Assembly (NCBI GenBank): GCA_902702965.1
Contig: CACRXP010000705.1
Location: 217,020-281,019 of the forward strand
Origin: Spirometra erinaceieuropaei
Taxonomy: Eukaryota; Platyhelminthes; Cestoda; Diphyllobothriidea; Diphyllobothriidae
Direction: 5' to 3'
Length of the DNA: 64,000 nucleotides
The notes beneath the pieces were generated by a model. It did not search any database and was not told the origin of the DNA. It was given only the letters and a program-made list of their open reading frames with translations. Of the stretch, positions 34,161-45,453 are shown in pieces; positions within the stretch are counted from its first letter, which is position 1, and each line of letters opens with the position of its first letter. The translations under genes were made by a program, and so were the position numbers.

Positions 34161-34486
34161 TGAAACGATCTTCCCACTCCATACTGCGTGCTAAATTTTC
34201 GCCTAGGCGGAGTAAAAGGCCATGCGGGGAAGGCAAAGGTGAACATTTTTTCCAACACCGAGGTCAGGCCGTCAGATGGTCGAGCATTCATCACGCCAAT
34301 ATCCAATGCACGTGATAACATTGCAGCAATTATCGACTCGAATGTCGGTCATCAAGAAATGATCACACAAGGTGCGACGATCCCGGGTGAATGGGTGAGC
34401 CGTGAATGTTCATATGTATGCGGTAGCATGGCTACTGCATCCTTTAAGTACCGCAGCCCCTTGTGCAGGAACCACCCGTTTCTTTT

Positions 34487-34534
34487 TTAGTCTCTGATGA
34501 TAGATTCGAGTAGGAATGCGAAATGTCAGGCTAA
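34487..34534 (+). ncRNA. Minimal hammerhead of the 3' PLE terminal repeat
   Basis: Stem I TTAGTCT (34487-34493) pairs with AGGCTAA (34528-34534), seven pairs with one G-U. CTGATGA is at 34494-34500, followed by stem II ATTC-n6-GAAT, GAAA at 34520-34523 and GTC at 34525-34527. All core bases are canonical. The tiny stem III predicts activity only as a dimer. This matches hammerheads known from PLE flanking repeats. Confidence 0.8.
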
Positions 34535-35008
34535 TGAAGCTCTTGTCCCGACGATCATGTCTCCTTCTTCAAGAGCTCTGTCTGTCTAGGGGATATGCAC
34601 ACAGATTGTGTGCTACCAACGTAGATCAATTCATTTGTTTATTTTTAGTAAGCCACTGGTGTCACACATGTAAGGTTTGAATGTTGACGTGATTGATTCC
34701 GATTAGTTTCTCCTACGTTTGTATACAGAACTCTGCGCTTTCACATGCTGGTGAACTAACTTTACATTTGTGGGCACAGCGTACAAGGATGAATGTTGAA
34801 ATTGCCAAGCAATGCTCGAGCTTTTTAATCAATAGACTCATGTGGCTGTATTAGCCCTCTGGAGTGAAAGCGCACATGTTGTAGATTTTCATTATATACC
34901 TTGCGTGTTTAACCATCCCCTCTTGTCGAGATAGGACAGCAACACGCACACATGCAACAGTGCACAAAATAGTTCCTTTAAACAAAACTATTTGGGTTAG
35001 ATATTTAA

Positions 35009-35640
35009 TGAACTGTTATTCTGCATAAAGAATGCAACTTTGATATTTAAAAACCACAACCATTTAGACTGTAGCAAAAAATTGAGTCGTTTACTGGATC
35101 CGGTATAGTTGCGGACAATGAAACTATGGAAGATATATCCGTACGCTAATTGCCGAGCAAGCAGCAGCAGTGAGGCCTGGGAGACGTTAACACTCAGGCG
35201 GCGGCACACTCGACGGGACCCGGCTATATTTTCATATTTCAAGAGGCCAAAATCCTCGCAAGCGGTGACAACCTCGTGAACAGCGAGCTGCTTGAGTCAT
35301 GGTTCTCGGGCCCGCAATCCATCAACAAGCACAATGAACTCCCGGTACTCTTTACCGTACTGCGATTTTCCCTGGGCAGGATAATTAGTCACGTGAAGAG
35401 GGCGCGGGCGAGCAATTATTACGGTGAGAGTGAGCCAGTTCGCCGAGCAATCGTCGCACCAGCATCCAGTACGGATGACGAAATCGCTCGCAATTAACGT
35501 CACGGACTCGGACTGACAAGCCACCAGCGCATCAATTACGACCCTAGCGCTGATTGCGAGAACGGTTAATTGTAGTGCACATACGTTCCCACTGCAGCCA
35601 CGTGCTAGAAATACTGGACGTAATTTCTCACAGGTGCAGT
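35009..35640 (+). pseudogene. PLE 3' fragment, duplicated copy A
   Basis: Runs from 'gaactgtt.ttc.gcataaag' through the GIY-YIG region ('ccggtatagttgcggac' at 35099) and the tail (ELLESWFSGPQSINKHNELP near 35285-35345) to the terminal-repeat frame. Partner of 36508-37110, including identical flanking DNA, so the insertion was duplicated after landing. Confidence 0.75.
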
Positions 35641-36181
35641 TGACGTCGACGTTAATTCTAAGACTCATATAAGGCCGATTACCCTGCTGGTTGGTAAGCA
35701 GATCCGTTCTCGACTAAATTCGGGTAATTGTCAGGTATGTGTGAAGTAGGATGTATACTGGGGTTGGCACTGGGTGTTATGTCACTTGCTAGAACATATT
35801 GAAAGTCGACTGTGCTCCGGCACAAACCTCCTAAGTTTCCATTTTAAGCTTAAGATCAATAAGATGTGCTTGCCTTGGTTTTGTCAATTAGTCAATGGGT
35901 CTACGAGTGATTGCTCTTCTCACTATAAGATTAGGGAACGCAGAATTTTTCCCACCCATTATAAGTAAATGCGCAACCGTCAGGAATGCCTGAAGGCTTG
36001 ACAGCCAAACTTCAGTCAACCATACATTTTTGTGCATACCAGTGGTCTTTTGTTCCGTCTGAAAATGTTTTTTTATTAATACATCTTGCCACATGCTGCT
36101 TTCCACCTACTGCAAAATCGAATGACGTCAAATCTTTTCCAATTCGGCAAAGTTTACGAGTTTGTGTATTTGACGTCAATG

Positions 36182-36508
36182 CATAAAACAACTTTCATTT
36201 CTGTAGCGAAGAAATCACCAACGCCATGCATATTGGTCGTTTCGTGGCATATTGGCATGCGTCCCGCAGACCAACGAAGCAGGCAGTGTCCCGCTGCACG
36301 ACACGTTTAATGAAATTCTCAAAGGTGCTTTTGATTTGGAAGAATAAAGTAAGTATGTTTGTCCTGCTGCATATCCTTCGGCATTTCAAACTGTTATGTC
36401 TTACACGCAAAAAGTTGGTTTAGCAGTTCACTGTTTTCGACTATCGACAAAACGCATTACGAAAATTAACTATATACCTAGATAATATACGTTATTTCCA
36501 CAGAGTTT
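36182..36508. repeat. Recently homogenised tract, copy A
   Basis: About 327 bp that differ from 38016-38341 at only about six positions (for example 'cacgacacg' against 'cacgtaacg'). The sequence on its left (35960-36181 against 37795-38015) is clearly diverged. Confidence 0.85.
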
Positions 36509-37200
36509 TTATGAACTGTTTTTCCGCATAAAGAATGCAACTTTGATATTAAAAAACCACAACCATTTAGACTGTAGCTAGAAATTGATTCGTTTACTAG
36601 ATCCGGTATAGTTGCGGACAAAGAAACTATGGAAGATTAATCCGTACGCAAATTGCCAAGCAAGCAGCAGCAGTGAGGCGGGGAGACATTAACTCTCAGG
36701 TGGCGGTACACTCGACGGGACCCGGCCATGTTTTCATATTTCAAGAGGCCGAAATCCTCGCAAGCGGCGACAACTACGTGAAACGCGATCTGCTCGAATA
36801 CATGGTTCTCAGGCCGTAATCCATCAACAAGCACAATTAACTTCCGGTACCCTATTCCGTACTGCGTTTCAGTAACGTGGTGAGGGCTCGGCCGAACAAT
36901 TATCACGGTGAAGGTGAGAGAGTTTTCCGAACAATCGTCACACCAACATCAAGCACGGATCACGAAATCGCGGCATTTAACGACTTGGACTCGGACTGAT
37001 AAGCAAACACCGCATCAATTACGATCCCAGCGGTGATTGCGAGAACTGCTATTTGCAGTGCATATACGGTCCCACGGCAGCCACGTGCTAGAAATACTGC
37101 ACTCCTGGTGCCACCATCACATTCAGCTGCGAATGTCTCTGAAAAGGATTCCAGTGAGAATCCGAATCGTCAGTCAAATAAATGTCTTGTTTCAGTGATC
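36508..37200 (+). pseudogene. PLE 3' fragment, duplicated copy B, with hammerhead remnant
   Basis: Same order as 35009-35640 and a little longer at the 3' end. The tail ends with a hammerhead-like element at 37135-37180. Confidence 0.75.
37135..37180 (+). ncRNA. Hammerhead remnant with perfect stem II
   Basis: GTCT, CTGAAAA (for CTGATGA), a perfect GGATTC-n6-GAATCC stem II, GAAT (for GAAA), CGTC and AGTC. Two core changes make it inactive, but it shows the ancestral stem II closing on G-C pairs. Confidence 0.6.
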
Positions 37201-37397
37201 GCATATTCTTCTTCTGAACTGTTGCCTAGAGCTCTCCTGTTCACTTTTGTCAGCAATTTTCTATATTTTTAGTTCCGTAATCTTATATGGTTACGATGGC
37301 TGCTTTTACTTTGGTGGAACAAGCTACGTCTCTTCTCTTTCTAAAAATTATTTAGTTATTTAATGTGTGTTTTATTGATATTATTAGAACTTTAATA

Positions 37398-37560
37398 TTT
37401 AGTGGTAGGGGACGCTCACCGATCGTTCATACGGAACTCACTCGTTCCGTTGTGCCTTAAGAGCTCTCTCTCGAGCCCAACCAGCAGCCGCACAGCAGCG
37501 CATGATACATGATACAAGCCAGAAATGGCCATTCCAGTCTCCCTTGTCTTTGTCGGTAAT
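37398..37560. repeat. Rearranged SINE fragment
   Basis: The first part ('gctcaccgatcgttcatacggaactcactcgttcc') matches plus-strand 42360-42400. The second part ('ccattccagtctcccttgtc...cggtaatg..attct') matches the minus strand of the same family at 42120-42190. The two halves therefore point in opposite directions. It interrupts a tract shared between about 37290-37800 and 39710-40030. Confidence 0.5.
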
Positions 37561-38015
37561 GTTATTCTACTTTAATATTTGTGTTTATTCCTTTGTCCAT
37601 TGTGCACGTATTTTGAGTAGATTCCAAATTGTCCTTTACCGCCAATAGGATAATAGGCATTTCCTTTACTTGAGTATTCAACAGTTCTTTGATATGTTTT
37701 GTCGCACTACGAAATATAGTGCATTTTTCGTAGGAATTAATCCTTTCAAAATATGCAGTCATTTCTTTTATGTCCTTTTACGTTGCTCGCACGGCATAGT
37801 TAAATGCGCAACCGTCAGGGATGCCTGAAGCCTTGACAGACAAACATTAGTAGACCATGTAGTTTTGTGCGCACCACTGGTCCAAAGTTTCGTGTTAAAA
37901 TCCTTTTCACCAATAGCTCCTGACACATGATGCTTCCACCTACCGCAACATCAAAATACGTCGGATTGTTCACAGTTTGGCTGGGTTTGCTAATTTATGC
38001 ATTTGCCATCGATGA

Positions 38016-38341
38016 CATAAAACAACTTTCATTTCTGTAGCGAAGAAATCACCAACGCCATGCATATTGGTCGTTTCGTGGCATATTGGCATGCGTCCCG
38101 CAGACCAACGAAGCAGGCAGTGTCCCGCTGCACGTAACGTTTAATGAAATTCTCAAAGGTGCTTTTGATTTGGAAGAATAAAGTAAGTATGTTTGTCCTG
38201 CTGCATATCCTTCGGCATTTCAAACTGTTATGTCTTACACGCAAAAAGTTGGTTTAGCCGTTCACTTTTTTCGACTATCGACAAAACGCATTACGAAAAT
38301 TAACTACATACCTAGATAGTATACGTTATTTCCACAGAGTT
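38016..38341. repeat. Recently homogenised tract, copy B
   Basis: Partner of 36182-36508. After it the two loci differ completely: copy A continues into the PLE fragment, copy B does not. Confidence 0.85.
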
Positions 38342-40420
38342 CTTATGATATTATGTCCACGATACTTTGGCTGTGTTCAGGCAAAATATCGTTTTAATTC
38401 CTCGCTCTCTTGAACTTTTCGCAAATAGGATCAAGTCAAGGTGACATTGTGTGCGTTACTATATTTTTGAAGCTGGCATTTATGCATATGTCGACTGCCA
38501 TCTAAGATTCTGCTGGGCATTCCACCTAAGTGAGTCGCGTCCTCTTACCAAATCAGAAGCCTGTATCTTACAAAATCAACATCTGCCGACTTACAAAAAT
38601 CTAGCTCGTACGTAAAGTGCACGTGTCAACTTAAATCGGGCATTCAGCGTTAACCGCATTCTCATAGGCATCACTGCTTTCAAAAAAGCAGTAGCTGAAC
38701 TAGAATTGCATTAATTATATATGCAAGTAAGCAGTTTCTTATAGTATGAAAAAAGAAACAGTCAGTTGACTGCTTATATATTTATTGTCTTTTTGCTTTG
38801 GCTTCGAACGACTAAATGTTACCTGCCGCCAAGCTGACTACCACAAGATGTCACGTTGATTCATGTTAGGCGGATTTTTTATGAGTTTGCACTGCGTAAC
38901 TGGATTAAAATCGTATTAAGTAAGGGCCATGTATTTTTGAATTCCAAAAGTTAAATTACGCATGGCGTCGAAAAACGTTCATGGCAAGGATAATCATATG
39001 AGCGAATTGACAACCGATCATATTGCAATTTTGTAGTCATTGCTTGTTTATATGTAACAATATTGAATCGCGTGGAATTTTTCTACAGCAATGATTTGGT
39101 TTGGGTGGGGTGTTGAATGTGCTTTTGAGGAAAACTTACCATAAACTCAACTGCAAAAGCGCGCGTAACTTTCAGTCCACTGGTTAAGATATGGCGGATT
39201 TCACACATGGTGAGCAAACAGTTGACGCGGATATGAGCGTGCGGCTTACAAATATGCTTCCCGAGTATTTTTTATATTGTGTTCAATAAAATTTTACCAT
39301 ACAAGTGCAGAAATGCAATTGGTCATTATCATAGATGAATAAGAATCTCTGAGTAAACCGCTTTTTTATGATACCTAATGATATTTAATTATCTGTCTAT
39401 TTAACAGAAAAAAATTTTGGAAACATCGTTCCAGATTTTCGATAGAATTCCAAATGTAGAGGTGAATGACATTCGTTATTTAGCCTAGCGTTATCACCTC
39501 GTTCTTTGATGTTAAATATTCATGAACACCTTATTGAAAACAAATTCGGACAGGTCTTGAGATATACTTAAATGCAAATGCATGATGCTTTTAATTGACA
39601 TTTTGCGTAAAATACAAATGCACGCATGGGTTCACTTACTACATGGAGTTTGCAATTTGATGATGTCGATACATGCAAATATCGTTATTTAATTAGATGC
39701 GTAGACTTATATGATTACAATGGCTGTGTTCATTCTACGTGAACAAGATACGTCCCTTCGCTGATTAAAAGGCAAGTATTTAATCAATCTGCGTTTTACT
39801 GGAATTACTAGTAGACTACAAAATATATGTATTGCTTTGTCCTCAGTGCGCGCAGTTTGATTTAAACCGCCACATTCTTCTTTACCGCGACTACGATATT
39901 AGGCTTTCCGTGTACGAGAGGATACAACGATGCTTTGATGGAAGTTGTCGAACTACAACATGAATTGCATTATTCGTCTGCATTATTCCATTCAAAGCAT
40001 GCCTTTTTTTCCATGATGACATTTTACGTTGCTCAATGCTGGGTTTGTTTGCTTTTCTTTTAGCGTAGTCTCAGTTGCAACAATAAGCAGAATTTATAAA
40101 TGTTTTTAGACGCCCTTTGCAATTATTTGACCTGCTAGCTAAAGAAATCGTAATATCGCTGCCCCCACAAGAACCACCACACACAGCAATTTTTAGCACT
40201 ACCTATGGGTTATAATGCTCGTGTTATTTTCCCTCGTCTAGCTATTAGCTGTAGCTTTTATCATTGTGTTTTGCGTCATCCGCACACATAATAATCAGGG
40301 TCTACTTGGTATGTCAATGCCCATATCATGTGCTTGCCTAACAAATCTGGCTTACATACTTACTGTTCAATGCAGAGGAAAATTAAAAAGAAGTGGACAC
40401 GATCGCTAAACGTTTACTTT
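38342..40420. other. Intergenic, partly duplicated, no gene seen
   Basis: AT-rich. 39710-40030 is a diverged copy of 37290-37800 without the SINE fragment. No conserved reading frame was found. Confidence 0.45.
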
Positions 40421-40640
40421 ATCCGTCTGGCGTTTTAAACTTCTGATCGAGCCTATCGACAGAGACAACAAAAGACTGCTGCATTTAATGGATGCAGTAG
40501 CCATGTTGTTGCATATTCCTTACTACTCCTTCTTCTTTATGGAGCAATGCACTTGGGAAAAGGATTTTATGGTGGCTGAATTTCGAGTCGTAAATCGTTG
40601 CAATTTAATCACGTGTCAATTGGTGGTGCAACACCAGGTA
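40420..40640 (-). mobile_element. PLE terminal-repeat relic
   Basis: Matches the minus-oriented repeat at 27765-28020: 'cagagacaa.aaaa', 'ggatgcagtagccatg.t' and 'ttcgagtcg.taa'. The hammerhead region is heavily decayed (CTGTCGA for CTGATGA, AAAACGCC for GAAACGTC). Confidence 0.6.
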
Positions 40641-40649
40641 TAAAGCTAG

Positions 40650-41489
40650 CCGTCCATAACATGCACACAAGCAGAACGTTTCAGCAATTTCACTGATCAG
40701 GCACTTTAACTTGGAACTTACGTCAAGGAATAATAAAATATGCATGAAAAGTTGATGCATTTTGGCGAGGACAGGAACACAGCTCACGATATAGTTTGCA
40801 ACACAATGCTTATGAATTTCGAGAGTAATTATGGTTTTTGGAATGTTCCAACACTCCCGCGCTGTTTTTTGATCTCTCAGTTATCATCGAGCAGATAGTA
40901 GTATGTACAATTTGCAGGTAGAATCTAGTATATACCAGACCGACCTCCCGTGTCGTAATCTTAGTGTGAGGCAGAGTCTGTGCACCCCAAACGGATGTCT
41001 TAAATCTAATGCATAAATTGTCCGCGGTCTAAGAACCTAATTAACAACGATTGTAAGGAGGATGGAAAAGCAGAAAGACAATAAGGCCGGTTTCGCGGAA
41101 GCAGACCATTACATTGCCGACAGTCAGAACTGAGTTTTGCAGAGCTTTCCGTTAGAATCGAGTGCCAATTGACATTAGTGAGAGCTAGTCGCCTGTACGA
41201 GGCAAACGGTGCGAACAACCTCAACAACAAATGAACAGTTATCGATAATAAATTGGCGAGCGCAAAAGTCCCATTTTCATTTGGTTAATTTGGTGCATTG
41301 GCGAAAGATTGCTTTCTTATAAAACATTTATTTTAACAAAATGTCGGTTTGCCTTCAGTTCATTTTTTTGGTTAGAATCATCAGAATGCAAAGAAATTTA
41401 CTAATACAAGGCAAAGACGATAAAACGGAGAATCGTTTTGGACACGCCTAAATCCTTTACCTCCCGAAGCTCTGTCTTGTGACGTACTT
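40650..41489. other. Intergenic, nothing recognised
   Basis: Only short uncalled frames on the minus strand. No repeat partner noticed. Confidence 0.4.
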
Positions 41490-41630
41490 TAGATCAACGT
41501 TTCGGAAGCTGTCGACCGCTATCTCGCAATATCTGGGGTTGGAGGTGCACACAGACCGCAGGCAACCAACAGGAGTCGAGCAATGAAACCGATAGACCGG
41601 TTGCCATGTCAAAAATGCCAGGCAGCTAAG
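41490..41630 (+). pseudogene. Short PLE reverse transcriptase C-terminal fragment
   Basis: 'cgtttcggaagctgtcgacc' and 'cacacagaccg.aggcaacc' match 33779-33860 of the main PLE. The match fades near 41630. Confidence 0.7.
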
Positions 41631-42089
41631 GTACGCTGGGTTAACGCGTTATTCAAGGTAATACAAAGGGATTATGGTGAGGGAGATAGGGCGAGAAAAA
41701 CTGCATCCACACAAATGTTTCACTAAATGTCATAGTGAAACTACGGGGCGACTATTGTTATATGAGAGCGTTTGATACCACACAAGGGGGACATCCTGCG
41801 GCCATAGATCGATAAACAAGACACGGACGGGCTAGACGCTAGGATAAAATAGGGTAAAACGGGGAAATATTGCGCACCGTTACTCGTTTTCACAAAAACA
41901 TCGGTTGTCGGCGCTCCTTTCCCACGCGTAACAATGTTTAAGCATATAATATGTGCCACCAGTTAACTGACTGTGAGCAGAGCAACCTTGACAAACAGTT
42001 CTCGACTCAATCTGCTTTAACTGCATGCGAGCTAGCAGTCAATTAATCAACTGTAGTAATTTCACCGTGACTATTCATTATTAAGCACT

Positions 42090-42330
42090 GGTATTGGGGG
42101 GGGGGGGCGCCTGCGTCATCTCCGTGCGGTGAATAGACAGTTAAGAATGCAGAATGGCATTACCGATAACGACAAGGGAGACTGGAATTTACATTTCCGG
42201 TTTTATAGCTGTTATCAACCAGTCATACCAAACCTTAAGGTGTAAAACACCCGGGGATCGGACTAGTGATCTGTTATTTAGAAGTACAAGCCTCTAAACA
42301 CTGTGCCACAAGTCCGTTATCCTGCCGGTT
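42090..42330 (-). repeat. tRNA-derived SINE, copy 1
   Basis: On the minus strand, an A-box-like TGGCACAGTG (about 42307-42298) and a B-box-like AGTCCGATCCC (about 42265-42255) are spaced as in a tRNA. A tRNA-unrelated body follows ('ccagtctcccttgtc.ttatcggtaatg') and a C12 run ends the copy (G12 at 42096-42107). The anticodon arm cannot be folded into a normal tRNA, so it is a SINE and not a gene. Confidence 0.6.
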
Positions 42331-42349
42331 TCGATCGGGGATATGCAAT

Positions 42350-42610
42350 AACAGGGGGTGCTCGTCGATCGTTCTTACGGAACTCACTCGTTCCATTGTG
42401 CCTTAGTACTAAACCCCTAGCCCAGCCGCCATCCGCACATCGGCGCATGATATAGGCAGAATGATATGGCCGACAAAGACAACAGAGATTCGAATGGCCA
42501 TTTCTGACTTGCTAGCCATCCTAAACCAGTCATGCCCAGCTCCGAAGTGTGAAATAACCGGGGCTCGAACTCGGGCGGTCAAGATTCAAAAAGCGTTTTA
42601 TGTAGTCTTT
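42350..42610 (-). repeat. tRNA-derived SINE, copy 2
   Basis: The minus strand has a B-box-like GAGTTCGAGCCCC (about 42573-42561), then a body shared with copy 1 ('gcatgactggttta...ccattc.a.tct..cttgtc'). It extends beyond copy 1 to the 'ggaacgagtgagttccgtaagaacgatc' block near 42370-42400, which is also found at 37415. Confidence 0.55.
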
Positions 42611-42619
42611 TCTAATGAT

Positions 42620-45300
42620 TTAACTCCATTTAGAATGTTTTAATTTATCCTGCTATTAAAAAATCGGGTCGCCGAGTAATAACGCCGTCGCAGAAAAGTA
42701 CATTTTTACCATTGAAAAAGCCAGGCAAACGCCTTCACATCCATAAGCAGTTTCAGAATATCTATGACAAGCCGACAACATGTAAATGCCTTTGAAATAT
42801 GATTGCTAATATAACGATTTGTCAGTGGCATACCGTTGTCTGCCATCGGAAACGTAGTAAAGACAAACCTCTACTCAATTGCTGTGAGTGGTATAATCAT
42901 AATCAGACACAGTTGCAGTTAGTGACAATTTCATGAAATGCTAAGCATAATTGAATAAGAACTTATATAGTAGAAAAGATTGCCGCGGTTTCATTGTTTT
43001 GTTGATTAGCCTGCATAAGAAATCAAATTATTTATTCACAGTAAGCTGTCCACTTTCAAGTGTTTTCTGTTCAACAGCGGAAAAATTGCGTGGTTAGAAA
43101 GCGTATACTACGCATTTATACTGCGGTTTGCACTATTCATATACAATTAAAAGCGGCAAATATTCCTAATGGCTTTCCTTAAAAACGACCTCATTTTAAG
43201 TTTTTAACTTAAAAGAAATGGTATAAACGGGTTTTTTAAATAATGTCGTGCCTTATTTATCGTACCGTGTCCTTTCAATGGGGTAATGTTTTCGACTATC
43301 TCGTGTGACGGTGTTACAACAAGTATTGCATGGCTATCGTGTTGATGGGAATAATTGCTCCATTACCAATGTCAAATTCAAACTACTCAAATATCATAGC
43401 AGTCCTGTTTTAACAGCATAAACACTGCAGTGCATGTAAGGATGATTACCTCTCAAGCATCAGAAGCAATCGTTTATCTGTGTAATCATTCAAGTTTTTA
43501 CAGAGTAAAAGCGGCCTGATGTCATTTAAAGGTTCTGGAGAGGATGGGATTTTATTAATCCTTTACCGCCTCTGTCGTGTTGCTTTATCTAGGATGACGA
43601 ACTACTGCCGGACCTAGGAAACGCCGACAAATAAGCGAAGCGTTTAAATGTTTTGCTGTGATCTGAAAATTTATTCACGCAAATACTTGCAGTTTGATCA
43701 GATGTCATCATTCGAAACTCTGCAGTTATTTAAGTATAACATAAATGTAACAGGTTTGCACAGAAATGCGTACTGCGCAGCCGCTAATGGACATTCATCT
43801 TAATGGATAATTTAAGGGGCCTTTGATCAATTTTTTACACCTCAGTTGGGCGGTATGCAGTCGTAAGTCGAAAAAAACTGCTAGCATATTTGCCTTGATT
43901 AAACGGTAAAGATAAGCGTAGTTCTTGTTTTACCGTTGTTTCAGCAGTGTCTTAGGCTCTCTCTGACGTTTGTGAAAACGCTTTAGTCAAGGTCACGGAT
44001 AAATTCTTTTCCCCAAAACTCGTCATTATATTTCAACCGATGACAATTTAAACTTACAAGATGTAACAATAGGTATTTGCAGTTGTGATCGGATGTGCAA
44101 CGCAGCTGCACATAAATTAGTTTCCGTGCATAGAACAACGAGTGCGCATTTTAAACGCAAGCATGGCTATTTTGAAGGCATGAGGTGATTTGTGGACAAT
44201 ATCATGATATATTAGTAAGTGTGCCTTTTTGTTAGTTCCACATGTGCTATCCGTTGCGGAGGTGGATGCTTACTACATTGAACAAACGAGTTCGCCAGGT
44301 GTTTTCACTTACTAATTAAAAATTGATGTGGTTGTTTTCCTTGTCATATCATTTTTGCCATTACGGTTACTACCATTCGATACAACGAATGCAAATGAAG
44401 TTGCAATCGTCTTACTATGAACGCTAAATGCTCCAAGCAGATTTCCTGGGATTTTTACAACAGAAACTATATTTTTAGATCGGAATGACTGCCCCGCATA
44501 AGGGCAGGTAGGAACAGAAAAAGTTTGTTTAGGCAAATTACCATTACCGACAAGTGGGCGATTTTGACGCATCGGCCATTATCAGCTACCCATGGGCGGT
44601 AATAGGCATTTGGACAGACTGGCGTTCGGATTCGTTTTTAGCGTGCACCAAGAGTTTTGACATGTCTTTTAATGGAAATAGTTGGTTATTATTAATGTGT
44701 CAATACTTATATTGGAACTCTAGGACGCCATGCAAGGTAAGGCGACATGCAATGTCACACCTCAAGTGTAAGTAAAAAATGGTGTGTATTGGTGTCATCC
44801 CACATAGGTTGCCAGTGATTTGACGGTTAAATTATGGGTCGGATGCTTACGGCTGCAAGCAAACATTTTGCTAAATTGTGTTAATAAAGACGCTCGTCCT
44901 TAGACTGCTCCATTTGTAAATTTTTAAAGGTTGAGATCTTATAAGGTAACACATTGCCTGCTATGCACCTTGGTAGTAGGTAAAAAAAACCCAAAAAAAG
45001 CGTTCCAGCATTATGCATGACCTTTAAGAACCTGAGAACTCGTGAGAGAAGGTATATTGCTTATCAGGTTTATCTTTAAAAACGTCGATGGCAAACTGGT
45101 ATTTTCTTTGATTCTACGCTTCAATCACAATATGTTTGAGGAGGCCCTAAAAGCCAAGTCCACATTTTGACACGATATGTCTCTCATAAGCGCAGCCTAC
45201 TACATTCTGCGTGCCAGCCGTCGTATCCTTCAAGCTGTGGGCGGCTTCAGCTGCCAAAGACATTTATTGCAATGACCAATTAATTTGGCTTAATGTTGGC
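42620..45300. other. Intergenic, nothing recognised
   Basis: Low complexity and AT-rich. Overlapping open frames at 44312-44775 show no domain. Confidence 0.4.
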
Positions 45301-45326
45301 GGCGCCGCCTGGCACATCTCCAGTAC

Positions 45327-45332
45327 TATAAA
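45327..45332 (+). promoter_or_regulatory. Candidate TATA box
   Basis: TATAAA lies 18 bp upstream of the ATG of the signal-peptide exon. The distance would give a very short 5'UTR, so it is plausible but unproven. Confidence 0.3.
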
Positions 45333-45344
45333 CTACAGCAGAAA

Positions 45345-45453
45345 ATGATATTCTTCTGGAACGACGCTTTTTGCAAATCGATGGGACTCTTGTCGACACT
45401 GATAGTTCTATTTTTGCTTGTAATATGCGCCAACGGCTGCAGACACTCTGAGG
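45345..45453 (+). CDS. Candidate first exon of a secreted or membrane protein
   Basis: ATG at 45345 opens a 36-codon frame with a polar start, then a strongly hydrophobic core (MGLLSTLIVLFLLVICANGC) typical of a signal peptide or signal anchor. The exon would end G|GTAATG at 45453 (phase 1). No matching downstream exon was found. Function unknown. Confidence 0.4.

Larger units (their letters stand above)
32870..34573 (+). mobile_element. 5'-truncated Penelope-like element with GIY-YIG and terminal hammerhead
   Basis: Best-preserved PLE in the window. It begins within the RT (VNKDGA.LQPIVSLTGIPTYG) at about 32874, continues through RT palm motifs, a GIY-YIG endonuclease at about 33900-34000, its C-terminal extension, a terminal-repeat region (34190-34486) and a hammerhead (34487-34534). 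It ends at 'ccttcttcaag'. Frameshifts near 33345 and a few stops make it non-functional, yet protein similarity is high, so it is fairly young. No second terminal repeat or target duplication was found. Confidence 0.9.

Noticed and set aside
34188..34490. A 100-codon conserved protein found near several PLEs
   Set aside because: It coincides with the PLE terminal repeat and ends in the hammerhead. The similarity among copies is at the DNA level, and most copies are frameshifted. It could be a remnant of the ORF tail at most.
42250..42320. A functional tRNA gene
   Set aside because: A and B boxes are present, but the cloverleaf, especially the anticodon arm and acceptor stem, cannot be formed. 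It belongs to a repeated SINE.
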